From Impatiens glandulifera (lineage: Eukaryota > Streptophyta > Magnoliopsida > Ericales > Balsaminaceae), in NCBI RefSeq assembly GCF_907164915.1, contig NC_061862.1:8171505-8235504 (forward strand): a DNA stretch of 64,000 nt, read 5' to 3'. The notes under the pieces were generated by a model. It searched no databases. It saw only the letters and a program-made list of their open reading frames with translations, and was not told where the DNA came from. Below, piece after piece: positions 34,770-46,010 of the stretch (the stretch's first letter is position 1; the number at the start of each line of letters is the position of its first letter). A program made the position numbers and the translations under genes.

Positions 34770-35640
34770 ATAAACTTAACAGATTTGAATCCATTAACAT
34801 AGTTGGTGTCACCATTAATATTTATATGAAGTGTTCCATCGTAATATATGACTAGTTTATAGTCATCCCAACTGAAAAGAAAAAATAATTAATTATATAT
34901 ATTAAAAACTTATATTAAGCCTGTAATAATTGATGAACAAATACAAATAATGTTATCAACAATAATTCTCAACCATAAATATGATTTTTGTTTAATAACT
35001 ATTAAGTACAAAAATAGGCGACAACACAAGCTTATAATGGAATGATTATATGAACATGTCATTAATAAAAATGGAGACAAAATGTATGGCCGTTTTGTTG
35101 CAGATAACAACAGTGGAGACAACATAAGTTGTGCTTATAATTGAATGATTATATGAACATCATTTTTTATTGGGTCAGATTCAAGATTTTTGGTAGATAA
35201 TATAACTATTTTCAACACATTTTTCATTTGATTAAAGATTAAAGAGTTCAGTAGTTTCTCAAAGAATGAAAGATTAATTACAGGTAAGACAGAAAATTGA
35301 GCAAGGAAATTTGATGGGCATATGAGAACGTTTATTGGAGGATTGAAAATTTCACCAGATTAAAGACCTGATAAAAAAGAGTAAGATCTGGACGAAGGAT
35401 ATAAATCTAACTTAAAACCCTAAAATTTTCAGATTGCATATAAAATATATATATTCATATTTAGTCTAACACAACGAATAAGATAAATCTTTCATCTTCG
35501 TCCATAGGGTTAACGTGCAAACGGCGAATTGGGTTAACGACAAAGTCTCACGGCCGAAAAAAGTTGAAGGTGAAACCAGAATGAAGAAATAATAAAGAAG
35601 TAAGAAGAAATTGGATGGGGAGAATGGGGAGAGGAAGAGT
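34770..35640. repeat. duplicated block, right copy (A' plus B', uninterrupted)
   Basis: It carries A' (from TTAACATAGTTGG) and B' (GTTTATTGGAGGATTGAAAA onward) in one piece and so shows the pre-insertion structure of the left copy. The two copies are head-to-tail, which fits a tandem duplication of about 870 bp. Confidence 0.85.
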
Positions 35641-35939
35641 TACGGGATGGGGATGTGAATAAGTTTAAGTTATGTTTAGTTCATTAATATATATATATAT
35701 ATATAATGATGCTTAATTTTGAAAGTGACTGGATTGCTGGGTCGAGAGTTGTGGTTAATTTGGATATATATATATGTGAAAGTAAATGAATGCTTGGGTC
35801 GAATTCTGGGTTGACCCGCCCATAAACTTAAAACGGTTAAAAATAAAATTTAAAATGTTATAGATATGTTTCGAACTCATAACCTAACAAAAACAAGTAA
35901 CCAACTAAGTTAATAACATTTTATATTTTTAATTCAACA

Positions 35940-36012
35940 TCAATTTTGATAAACGCGGGACGTTGTAACAATATATTTTTATCCGTGTGCATCGCACGAG
36001 AATTTTCTTAGT
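35940..36012 (+). mobile_element. possible Helitron 3' terminus
   Basis: A short hairpin CGTG-TGCATCG-CACG (35984-35998) is followed 9 nt later by CTTAGT (36007-36012), close to the CTRR-T end of Helitrons, which place a GC-rich hairpin 10-12 nt before the end. The sequence CCGTGTGCATCGCACGAG is a familiar plant repeat end. No TC-type 5' end or Rep/helicase sequence was found, so this is tentative. The region 35640-35940 holds nothing else recognised. Confidence 0.35.
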
Positions 36013-36973
36013 GTTATTAGTAATTGTATAAAAAAATCCACGTGTATATTACGTGGCTAATATATGGCAAATTATTTACAGTGTTTATTCATTACGTTCA
36101 ATTTATTAAATTCAAGAATTTTTATCAAACTTAATGATATACACAACAGATATTTAGATCATTGATATATTTAAGAAATTGTAACAACATCAATGATATA
36201 TTTAATATTCTTCCATTTTAACTTTCTATGTTAAAATAAAATATTGATTTGACATTTTAACTTCATAAAAAAAAATAGTAAATGAGAGAATATAAGAGTA
36301 AATGATGTGTATCATGTCATTGGTTAAAAGGAGAGAGGAAAAGAAATTTTTTTATTTTTTAATCCAACGCACATTATTCTCTTTCATGTTACATCTTTTA
36401 AGTTCTCTCACTATTATTTCTCATTAAAAAAATATTGGTTATACATTTTAACTTTCGAAATTAAAAAAAAAAATTGGTACATCTTGTTAATTGTGTTATA
36501 AATGATAAAATAATAAGATATTTTGTTTAGAAAATATAAAAGAATAAATAAATATTGAAATTATAATTCAGAGCTAAAAATAGTAGAATTGTGAACGGTA
36601 AATTTAAATGATTTGAATTTCATTAATATTTTAATTCAATTATAATTTTCTTAAATGGTCTATTAAACCTAAAAAGTGGAATTAGTGTCCTAATTTCAAT
36701 TTCAATTTCAATTATATGGTTACCAAATATATCTTAAACAAAGGATATGAGATTTTAGTAAGAAAGTTATCAAATTAAAATAAAAGTTGGGCTTGTTAAA
36801 TTAGTTCTTTTGGACCGGCCTTGGTCTCAAAAATCGAATTATCCCATAGCATGAAATGAAGCCCATTAGATAATTTAAATATTTCTTAGGCTAAATATAT
36901 TAGGCGTATCAGCAATAATATTTCATATTCTTAGAAAAAAAAAAAACAAACAAATAAAATCTCATAGACCTAA
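36013..36973. other. gene-free stretch
   Basis: AT-rich sequence with no supported gene or repeat between the possible Helitron end and the MITE. Confidence 0.5.
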
Positions 36974-37879
36974 GAGCATCAGCAGCGTACAAGACATCTA
37001 CCATCTTATTTTGTGAAATCAATATTCCACATCAGTAGAAAGCGGGCACACATTGTAGTTGGCCAAAACACTTCAATGCTTCCGCCCGCCCGCTTATCTA
37101 AATAATAAATTTTATTTATAATATTTTAAATAAATAACTAATTTATAATATAGGAATATTATAACTAATATTCCTATATTATAGCTATATTATATAAAAA
37201 TTTGATATTTTAAACTTACGTGTTAATATAATTAATAAAAAATATATTAATTTATTTAAAAAATATATTTATTAATTAAATATATAAGTAATATTCCTGT
37301 ATTATATATATTATAGGAGAATTTAAAATTTCACCCTTAAAACATATTAATATAATTAATAGAAAATATAAAATATTTTTATAATTTAAAATATATTATA
37401 ATATTAAAAACGAATAAATTTGAGAATATATAACCTATATTCTTCTATTATAAAAAAAATTGAGAATATATAATTAATATTTATATATTATATTAAAACA
37501 TTATAATATTTTTATAATTAAATATATAATTAATATTATTATAATTTAATATATAATTAATATTCCTATTTATAGTAAAACTTTACAATATATATTTATT
37601 TAATGTTATTATAATGTTACTTAAAAATAGAAGGAGGAAAAAATATTATAATTAAATATATAACTAATATTCCTATATTATATAATATATTATATTATAT
37701 AATGATATATAATATATTATATTATATAATGATGAAAAAGTCAGAGGAGGGCATGACCGGCATAGAGGGCACTGCCCTCTTTTTGCTTTTATCTACAATG
37801 CAAAAAATGAAAAAAAACCAATGATCTGCCCTTTTTCACGCTATCCCATGCGGACACAGATCATGCGCTGAAGATGCTC
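36974..37879. mobile_element. PIF/Harbinger-like MITE, ~906 bp, TAA target duplication
   Basis: The left end GAGCATCAGCAGCG and the right end (reverse complement) GAGCATCTTCAGCG form inverted repeats, with TAA on both sides (36971-36973 and 37880-37882), the target duplication preferred by PIF/Harbinger elements. Inside are a GGGCAC-containing GC-rich sub-end on the left and AGAGGGCACTGCCCTCT (a palindrome) on the right. The core is very AT-rich with repeated TAATATTCCTATATTATA-like words. No transposase frame. Confidence 0.75.
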
Positions 37880-40800
37880 TAAATAGGCAGGCGGTCCAAT
37901 CCTTTGTTGTTTGTTGTTTTTAAGAAATTAATTAAAGTAGTATGAGAAATGGATAATCTAGATATAGGACTCTACTTTGATGAAGTATAGCCCAAATATA
38001 TCTTAACTTTTAAAATGTTCATTTATCTTGTGTTACATACTTAAGTATTATTTTTTTTCTTCATTTTTTCAAACCAATTTAAATTTCATTTTTATTTTTT
38101 AGCGAGTTCGCCGTAACTCTAATTTATGAATCCGTTATAATATTATACTTCATATTTTACCTTGAGTAATCCTCTTTCGGTCTCACAATTGCTGTTGTCG
38201 AGTCGAGTCGGGTCGGGTCACATAACTACATCTTAATCTATGATGAACGGATTTATTGTTGATTTGTTTGCCGGTATTAGGGTTTGAATTCTGCTTGAGC
38301 GAATTGATCCATATTTTTAATTCTTGTATGTTTTTGGTTCCAAATGAATTTTCAGTGTTCACTTATCGTGACTCATTACATTTAACCTATTTGTGCAATC
38401 CATCTTGTACTAGTAGTAACAAGTTTTAGTTTTTTTTAATTTTTAATGTAAATGAGTTTTAATACCTCCATTTTTGCTTAATTTATTAATAAAAAAGTAA
38501 ATGAATCTTTTGAGATAAATGTATTACGTAACATATATATGAATGACACAGTGGGCAGGCATAGCTGACTTAACTGACAACTCAGCAGCAAGCTCAATCC
38601 ATGGAAATTAATTAATATATATATATATATATTAATAATAATAATGAAAGCTTTATTTGAAGTCACAGACATCGATGCTTACTGGTCACCCCATTATCTT
38701 CGACCGATCATAAAAGGACTTATGACCGGGTAATAATTTAATTTAATTTAATTAATTTAATAAAATAAAAGTGTGATAGAGTCGTGTCAGACATCAATAT
38801 TCTCATATATATATTTATTAAATAAATAAATAAAATAAAAAAGTCTGGAGTGGGAAGAAAGGGACCTTATTTATTTTCATTATGATGATGAGTGCATGAA
38901 CCGCTATACTAACCGGTCAAACTTCATCAAAATAAATTGCACACACACCAAAATAATTAATTCATTCATTCATTTCATCAGGGATTCTTTTTTTTTTATT
39001 TAAAAAAACAAACCAAAACAAAATTGGTTTGATGATAAAAAAATAAAATGAGACATGAAAATGGGGATTATTTATTTACGTGACATTTTTACTTTTAACC
39101 TAGCTAGCTAGCTAGCAATATATAGGTCTTTAAGTTTATGGGGAATCACATTCATCGATCAAACATAAAAAAGAAAAGGACAACACTTTGCCTTTGGTTA
39201 ATGCCTAGTTTGAATATCTTCTTTATTATTATTATTAATAATAATAATAATTTTGAAGAGAGATTCCTTTTCTTCTCTTCCAAAATGACAAGTTAAAGAA
39301 GAAAAAGGTATACAGATATCACATGCATGTCCACACACATTTACCCATAGCTTTAAAAGTGACAGAAGAAGAAGAGACATAAAAAAGAAAGAAAAAAAAT
39401 GGGACACATCAATATATATTATTTTATTTTTTAATAAATCAAAAAATTACGATTTTGATATCATGCTACAACGTTTTAAGTTGAAATCGAAATCAAGATT
39501 TTAAATTAAAATGGATCAACCAACCTAAGTTATTGATACCATTACTTATGCAATTGGCTATCTACCTATCTTATTTATTATTATTATTATTATTATTATT
39601 TAATTAAATGAAGAAAGAGTACGTTCTGATGACATCTGTATCTGATGATGATAACAAACATGGAAAAAAACGAATCCTATAGAAATTATTTATTACCTTA
39701 TTTTAACATCATGAGGTGGACTGTACGTGAAACCCATCTTTTTCTTTTCTTTTCTTTTCTTTCCTTTAGCTTTACTTCTTCTTTTTTTTCTTTTTTTTCT
39801 TTTTTTTTCTTTTTTTTGTATTGGATGATGTGACAGGATTAATTAATGGCACCAAATTTCATTTACAAACCCTAGATAATTAATTCATTAATTCATTCAT
39901 ACTCGTTTAATAGTGAATGCATTATTCAGTTTTTGATCAAATGCGACTTCCAAGTAGATTCCAATTTAATTTGTCCCACTTTCTTAATTAATTAGTTTAA
40001 TTATACAATGCCCACGTACAATATATATATATATATAGATCACCACCAACCTAATTTGTTGTCTGGTCTATAATTATTTATTGGATTCACAATTCATATT
40101 ATAATAAAAATAAAAATAAAAGTCACTCATTTTCATTGATATATGTATCATTGGATACGGATTCGACATCAATAATAAGATTAAATTAAGGTTGTAAGTT
40201 GGGAGAGAAAACCTAGGCTTAATCATGCTTAATTATATATATATATTATTTTGTTTAAAGTTGTATTGGAAACATCACTAATTACATCACTTAGTGTTCC
40301 CAAATTAAGATATCTTCATCTTAGTTAAAGTACTTTATAATTATTATTAATCTAAAAGTAATCCACGCTTATTAGTTAATGTCCACCAAATTAGGCCCCA
40401 TTACAATTTACAAGTAATGCAGTCATTCCCAATAATTGTACTCAATATTATTATTTTTATATATTATGACCAAGTAATTATTTGTATTTAATATTATATG
40501 AACTTTAATAGTTCCTTAGACTAGCATAATATATAGTCAAATGTTATCATTTCAACATAATCAAATCTAACAAATGAGTTTGAATACTCATAATGAAATT
40601 ATATTATTTATATAAAAATATATTGCATGTATTAAATGAATATTCATAGAAGTAAATATAGATTATAAGGAGGCCTTGTTGAAACTGTCATTTTTTTTTC
40701 TTTATATTGATATTTTGTGAGTAAATTTAGGGTTTAGAATTTAAGGTTTTGTTAAGTAATTATTTTAATAATTTTTAAATAACTCATAATTGTATTTTTA

Positions 40801-41737
40801 TATATCTTTTAATCCTATCACATTAATTAAATTATCAAATATTCTCTTTTTTTTTATATTTTTTTTCATTACATATAACTATTTGAAGACTTTGACCAAA
40901 TAACAAATAAATTTATATAATCTTAATTCAAATAATATTATTTAAATAACCCAAAATCATACCTGACTAAATATAAATTTCCCTTTACTATAATATATAT
41001 AAAAGAAGAATTGACTAGTCTTATAGTCTCAAGACTCTCAACTCCTATTTAATGTAACAATTTAATATCTAACCTTTTGGAGCCGGTGAAAAAAAACTGA
41101 AAAGTTAATAGTCAATAGGTTTCATTTTACAAGTTTAACATCTTACTGATTCTAATAATTTCGATTAATCAATTTTTTTTTACCAGTTAAACAATTTGAT
41201 TTTTAATAAAACGATAATAATTTATATTAGTTATTTTTATTTATCAGATATATAATATTTAATAATCTATATATAATATCATAATATGAAAACAAGACTT
41301 ACTTAAAAAAGAATTTTGAAAAAAATATAGAATTTGCACTTTGCACTCTTAATTTTTCTAATTTAATTTAATTTAAATTTTATTTTTCACTATTTACTAT
41401 AAATGTTGATTTTTTCAATTAATAAAATTAATTTAATATTTAATTTAATTTTTTTTTTAACAGTTTCCGATTAATCCATTAACTAACATAACCGATAAAA
41501 CAAATACTAATATATCAGTCGTTTATCCAGTTCGTAAATAAAAGATAGGTCTTCACGAGATTGTTCAAGAGATTGAACAACCCTAATATCAACTTAAGCA
41601 TAATGGATTAATTAAATGAATTTATTTGAAAACATAAATATTAATTTATAAAAAAAAAATGTAATAGATAAATAAAAAGGAACTTATATAATTACGCTGT
41701 TATATAGTGGTGGTAAATGAGAACACTGTTTGACTTT
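37880..41737. other. gene-free intergenic stretch
   Basis: No gene supported. It contains a (TTA)n run at 39571-39600, a long T/C tract (CTTTT and CTTTTTTT repeats, about 39738-39818), short (TA)n runs, and GCTAGCTAGCTAGC near 39103. ORFs here (38478-38672, 39198-39407, 39645-39833) are low-complexity. Confidence 0.6.
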
Positions 41738-41756
41738 TTGTCCACCTGGTGGACAA
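41738..41756. promoter_or_regulatory. 19-bp perfect palindrome upstream of the BOI-like gene
   Basis: TTGTCCACC-T-GGTGGACAA has 9-bp arms around one central base, about 690 bp before the start codon. It holds an E-box-like CACCTG. A dimeric factor site is possible; no known factor is assigned. Confidence 0.35.
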
Positions 41757-41835
41757 CATAAAAATATCAATATAATAATATATATACTTTCCTTTAATAC
41801 CCTTATTAAAATAAATAAATATATAAATTACAGAC

Positions 41836-41894
41836 GACGTGGCAGACGATGGAGCCCACACACTTCATCTCTTTTGAGCACGTATGGCCACGTC
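41836..41894. promoter_or_regulatory. inverted pair of ACGTGGC (ABRE/G-box-like) elements
   Basis: GACGTGGC at 41836-41843 and its reverse complement GCCACGTC at 41887-41894 lie in a locally GC-richer patch about 550-610 bp upstream of the BOI-like ATG. ACGTGGC is the core bound by plant bZIP/ABF factors in ABA-responsive promoters. Use at this gene is inference. Confidence 0.4.
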
Positions 41895-42443
41895 AGATAA
41901 CTTTAAAAACCAAATACTGCCAAAAAGGCCACCCGGCCGCCGGACCCATCCCATAATTCTCAACGGTCTTTTTCTTTCATCCGGTCGTAAATTTTGTGTT
42001 TTCACTAAGGACCCGTTTGTTTTTCTTTTTTATTTATTTTAAAACGTGTTTTATTAAATACAATTATGTGTTTTATTTCAAATAATACGAATATAATTAC
42101 GATAATAAATATTTCCGTTGGGGGGCGGATTCATTGTATTTTGTGGGTCCCTTTTCTTGCCAAATAAGCAGCCAACAACTTTAATCGTGTCTATCTAATA
42201 ATTAATTTTTTTTCTTTTTTTCTTTTTTCTCTCTCTATAATTAAAGAACACCATAGCCATGAAAAGTCAGTCTGTCCGGAAACCGAAACAAATCACGTCT
42301 CTCTCTCTCTATATATTTCTCTCCCTATATATCTGTTCTTTTGTGTATCCATTTCTAATAAACTCTTGTGCATGTTTTATCTTCCTCCTCCTTTTTCTTC
42401 GTCTTCTACAAAGTTAACAGAAGAGCTTGAAAGAATCTCTACA

Positions 42444-43412
42444 ATGGCGGTTGAATCACGTCATCTAGGGTTCTTTCCTTCTCATCTTCTTACTAACAAC
42501 GTTAATGAAGCAAATCCAACTGCTTTTTTTAACAATGGTAATTATTTGGCTCCTCCGTTATCCGGTACCACAACTGAAACTCTTCATCCAATCTATAACA
42601 ACAACTCCGTTATCGCCGATTCATTACCCGTCACATCTAGGAAACGTTCTAGGGATGATTCGGTGGTTACATTTCCGACCGGTTCTTTCAATTTTCTTGG
42701 TGAAGATTTATCTTTAAGGATTCAACATCAACAATTAGAGATTGAACAGTTCATTTCTCAACATGTAAGTTCATTTTAATCGATTTAACTTATTGGGTTT
42801 TTTGTTTTGAATGAATTAACTTATTGGGTTTTTTACATGCAGACGGAAAAAGTGAAAATGGAGATTGAAGAAAGAAGGAAGAGACATGCTAGGAGAATAT
42901 TAATGGCGGTTGAACAAAGTGTGATGAAGAAAATTAGGGCAAGAGATGAAGAGATTGAGAATATGGGTAAACTAAACTGGGCTTTGGAAGAAAAAGTGAA
43001 ATCTTTATACATGGAGAATCAAATATGGAGAGATCTAGCACAAACTAATGAAGCTACGGTAAATACATTAAGAAGTAATTTGGAACATGTTCTGTCTGTT
43101 GTTAGAAACGAACGTGAGAATCGCCGGCCGGTTGTTGATCGGAGACAAGACTTTGAAGATGAAGAATCTTGCTGTGGGAGCAATATCGGTGGTGGTGGTG
43201 GAGAAGAAGAAGAGGTTTCGCCGGCGATGGCGCCGGCGATTGGGAAGGATAAGAGGGTTTGCCGGAATTGTTTAAGGGAAGAGGCGTCTGTGTTACTTTT
43301 GCCGTGTAGACATCTTTGTCTTTGTAGTGTTTGTGGATCATCTGTTCATATTTGTCCTGTCTGTAAAGCTACAAAGAATGCTAGCGTCCATATTAATTTG
43401 TCTTCTTATTAG
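42444..43412 (+). CDS. BOI-type RING E3 ubiquitin ligase (BOI/BRG family)
   Basis: Transfers ubiquitin to target proteins. Arabidopsis BOI and BRG proteins restrain cell death, act in pathogen and ABA responses, and bind DELLA proteins. Exons are 42444-42764 and 42843-43412, with a GTAAGT donor and a TTTACATGCAG acceptor, giving 296 residues. The start MAVESRHLGFFPSHLL is the family's. Further marks are LSGTTTETLHPIY, SRKRSRDD, FLGEDLSLRIQHQQLEIEQF, then the coiled WRD region KLNWALEEKVKSLYMENQIW with RDLAQTNEAT. The C-terminal C3HC4 RING is CRNC...LLLPCRHLCLCSVC...CPVCKATKNASVHIN (residues about 245-293). The intron splits the protein just before TEKVKMEIEE. An in-frame ATG at 42372 could add 24 residues; I prefer 42444 because it fits the family. 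TATATATTT at about 42310 and a CT-rich leader precede it. Confidence 0.92.
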
Positions 43413-45557
43413 GAAGAAGAACTAATTATTATTAACCTTTTGTTATTTTATATGAGTTATAAAAAAATGAAAACTTTACTTTTACTGCAATTTTTGTTAT
43501 AGTAAAAATTTAACATGGTAACTTATTGTTTTTAAGGTAATGTGTCTCCATAATGGTGTTTGTTATATGAACTTGTCAGTTTTTTAATTATTAACTCCAC
43601 TAACTTATAATTTAAACCAAAAATATATATATAAAAAGTTAGTAATGAGAATGATATTGGAGTTTTTGACTTATTAGAAATATTTTTGAAAAATTGATAT
43701 TTTTTATTAGAAGATAAGTATTGAGAGAAAGTAAGTAGGGTGGGGACCAGAGTTTTTGTACGGATGTGAATGCACGCGCACGAAAGGTGCGTGAAGATGA
43801 ATGGGAAAGTTGAAAGTGACACGTGCAGAGTAGAAGATAGATATATTGCCGGACTCTCTCCCGCAAATGTCGCTATTCTCATCTTTCTTGTCGCTACACC
43901 CATTTTTTTAAATTTTGTTATTATTAAATATTAGTAGATTTAAGAAAAATTATACTAACTAAACTCAAACAATAATTTAAATAATAATAACTCCCTCCCA
44001 ACAAATGTTTGTGTTAGTTTGATAGATTTATAAGTGGATGAATAAACTACCATTATGTAAATTTTGTGAGTAATGGAGTAATGACATTGAGTAAAAATAA
44101 AATTAAACATTTTGAGGCTTATTGTCAATAATGGTTATTAATAACTGTTGCATATAGATACAAATCTTTTGAAAAAAATATATATTGAAGGTTAAGTTAC
44201 TACAATAATGGTTGCTAATAACTATAGCATATAAATATGTTTTAAAAAAAATTATGTTGAAGAGATTAAACGTAACATCTAAACTTAAAGCTTGTTTTTT
44301 TATCAAAATTTTGTATGAGTTTTTTTGGGTTATTTAAAATTTAATTAAGATAAATTATTTTAAAAAAGTCTATATAAAATTGAATGTAAAAAAATTGATA
44401 TTTTAGTTGGTAATTTGATATTAATATGATGGGAGAGTTTTTAATATATTTTTTTTTTATAAAAGTCAATATTAAACAATGTTGTTGAATGAATAATTTG
44501 AAAGATTGAAAAAATAATGGTGATAAGAAGATGTATTAATGAGAATAATGATGTAGATGGAGTACCACCCATTTTTAAGACACGTCTTGTTGGTGAAAGA
44601 TAATAAATATAATATATAATAAAACGTGAAGCAACCCAATTTCCGTGACCAATTATTATTTAATTAAATAAGACCTTTAATTGCTACTCCACAATCCACA
44701 TGGGAGGCGCAGGTTATGGTTGATGTCATTGTTTCGGAATGGGGTGCGTGCGTTATGATGGACTTTTTATTTCTTTTTTATTTATTTATTTAATAAAATA
44801 TAGATGATAGATGATGGATGATGGGATTTGGGACCCACTAAATTATGGGTCCCATTTGATTTCTGTAATTGTCTTGTCGTTTACCTTACTTGTCTCTCTC
44901 TGGTCCCACCTTAAATATTATCATTATTATATTTTAACAAATTGGTTTATTGATTTTACCTTATCTATTAGTTTTGTTTGGAGGGTAAATTACAAGTGTA
45001 TTTTTCGCTCACAATATTTTTTTGTTTTGAATTTAAACATAAACATTTTACTCCATTATCAATTTTGTTTTCATATTTTAGTGTTGAATATATTTAAAAA
45101 TTTTAAAAAGAAATAATTAGGAGAGTGAATTTGAAAGAGATAGGGGATGAGGGAATGAAACGTTCGAATTTGATTAGTTAAAAAAAATAATAAAATTTAT
45201 CTGTCTTCTTATACGATTAATTCGATGCTACCATTACAGAAACTACCTGTATCTCACTCATAAAGTGACACCTATACACAAAAGTAAAACATTATCTCTC
45301 ATTTTTTTTATTTATATATGTGACGCTTTCTTAATGGAAACATGCACTACATGTACATGTAACATCGAATTATACACAAAAATAAAGCATCACCTCCTCT
45401 TTTGTTAATTTTTTTCACTTTTTTTTTTATATTATTTTATTATTGTATATGTTTCACTTTATGAGTAGACCCGGTTAACATCAAAATAACCCTTATATAT
45501 TTTTTCCAATAATTAACATGACAACATAATTTTATCTCCCAATTTTACTCTCACTTA
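43413..45557. other. gene-free stretch downstream of the BOI-like gene
   Basis: The first ~100 bp are the 3' UTR region of the RING gene. The remainder is AT-rich. Frames at 43532-43903 and 44811-45116 have no family features. Confidence 0.5.
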
Positions 45558-46010
45558 GGGATGGCAATGGGGCGGTTCGGGGCAGGGAATGCATTTACCG
45601 TCCCCGCACCGTTTTAATTTCGAGATTTTTTTAATACCATTCCCACCTTGTTCGATTTTTTTCTGTTTCGGAAAATCCCGCGGGACACCGTTGATAATTA
45701 TTTTTATTTAAAATAAAATAAAAAGTATACAATAAAATTATATAAACAAGTTATATAATATAATATATATTGTAATATATTAAAATTTTATATTATTATA
45801 AAGAAATAACCTTACTATTCTTATAAAATATAGTAAATAAATAAATATATTAATAATTTAATAAATATAATTATGTTTATGGTGTTCGGGGCAGAATCGG
45901 GGTAAAATCGGGACGGGGGACACAAATACCATCCCGTCCCATTCCCATTCGATTTCGGAAAAAAACCGTCATGAACAAGACAATTCGGTTCGATTTTCGC
46001 AAGACGATTT
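45558..46010. repeat. interspersed repeat with GGGATGGCAATGGGGCGG end
   Basis: The left part (GGGATGGCAATGGGGCGG, then CCGTCCCCGCACCG) and the right part (GTTCGGGGCAGAATCGGGG, CCCGTCCCATTCCC) are GC-rich flanks of an AT-rich core and partly complementary. GGGATGGCAA-GGGG is a common end of short plant repeats. No target duplication was found, so boundaries are approximate and the class is unknown. Confidence 0.45.
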
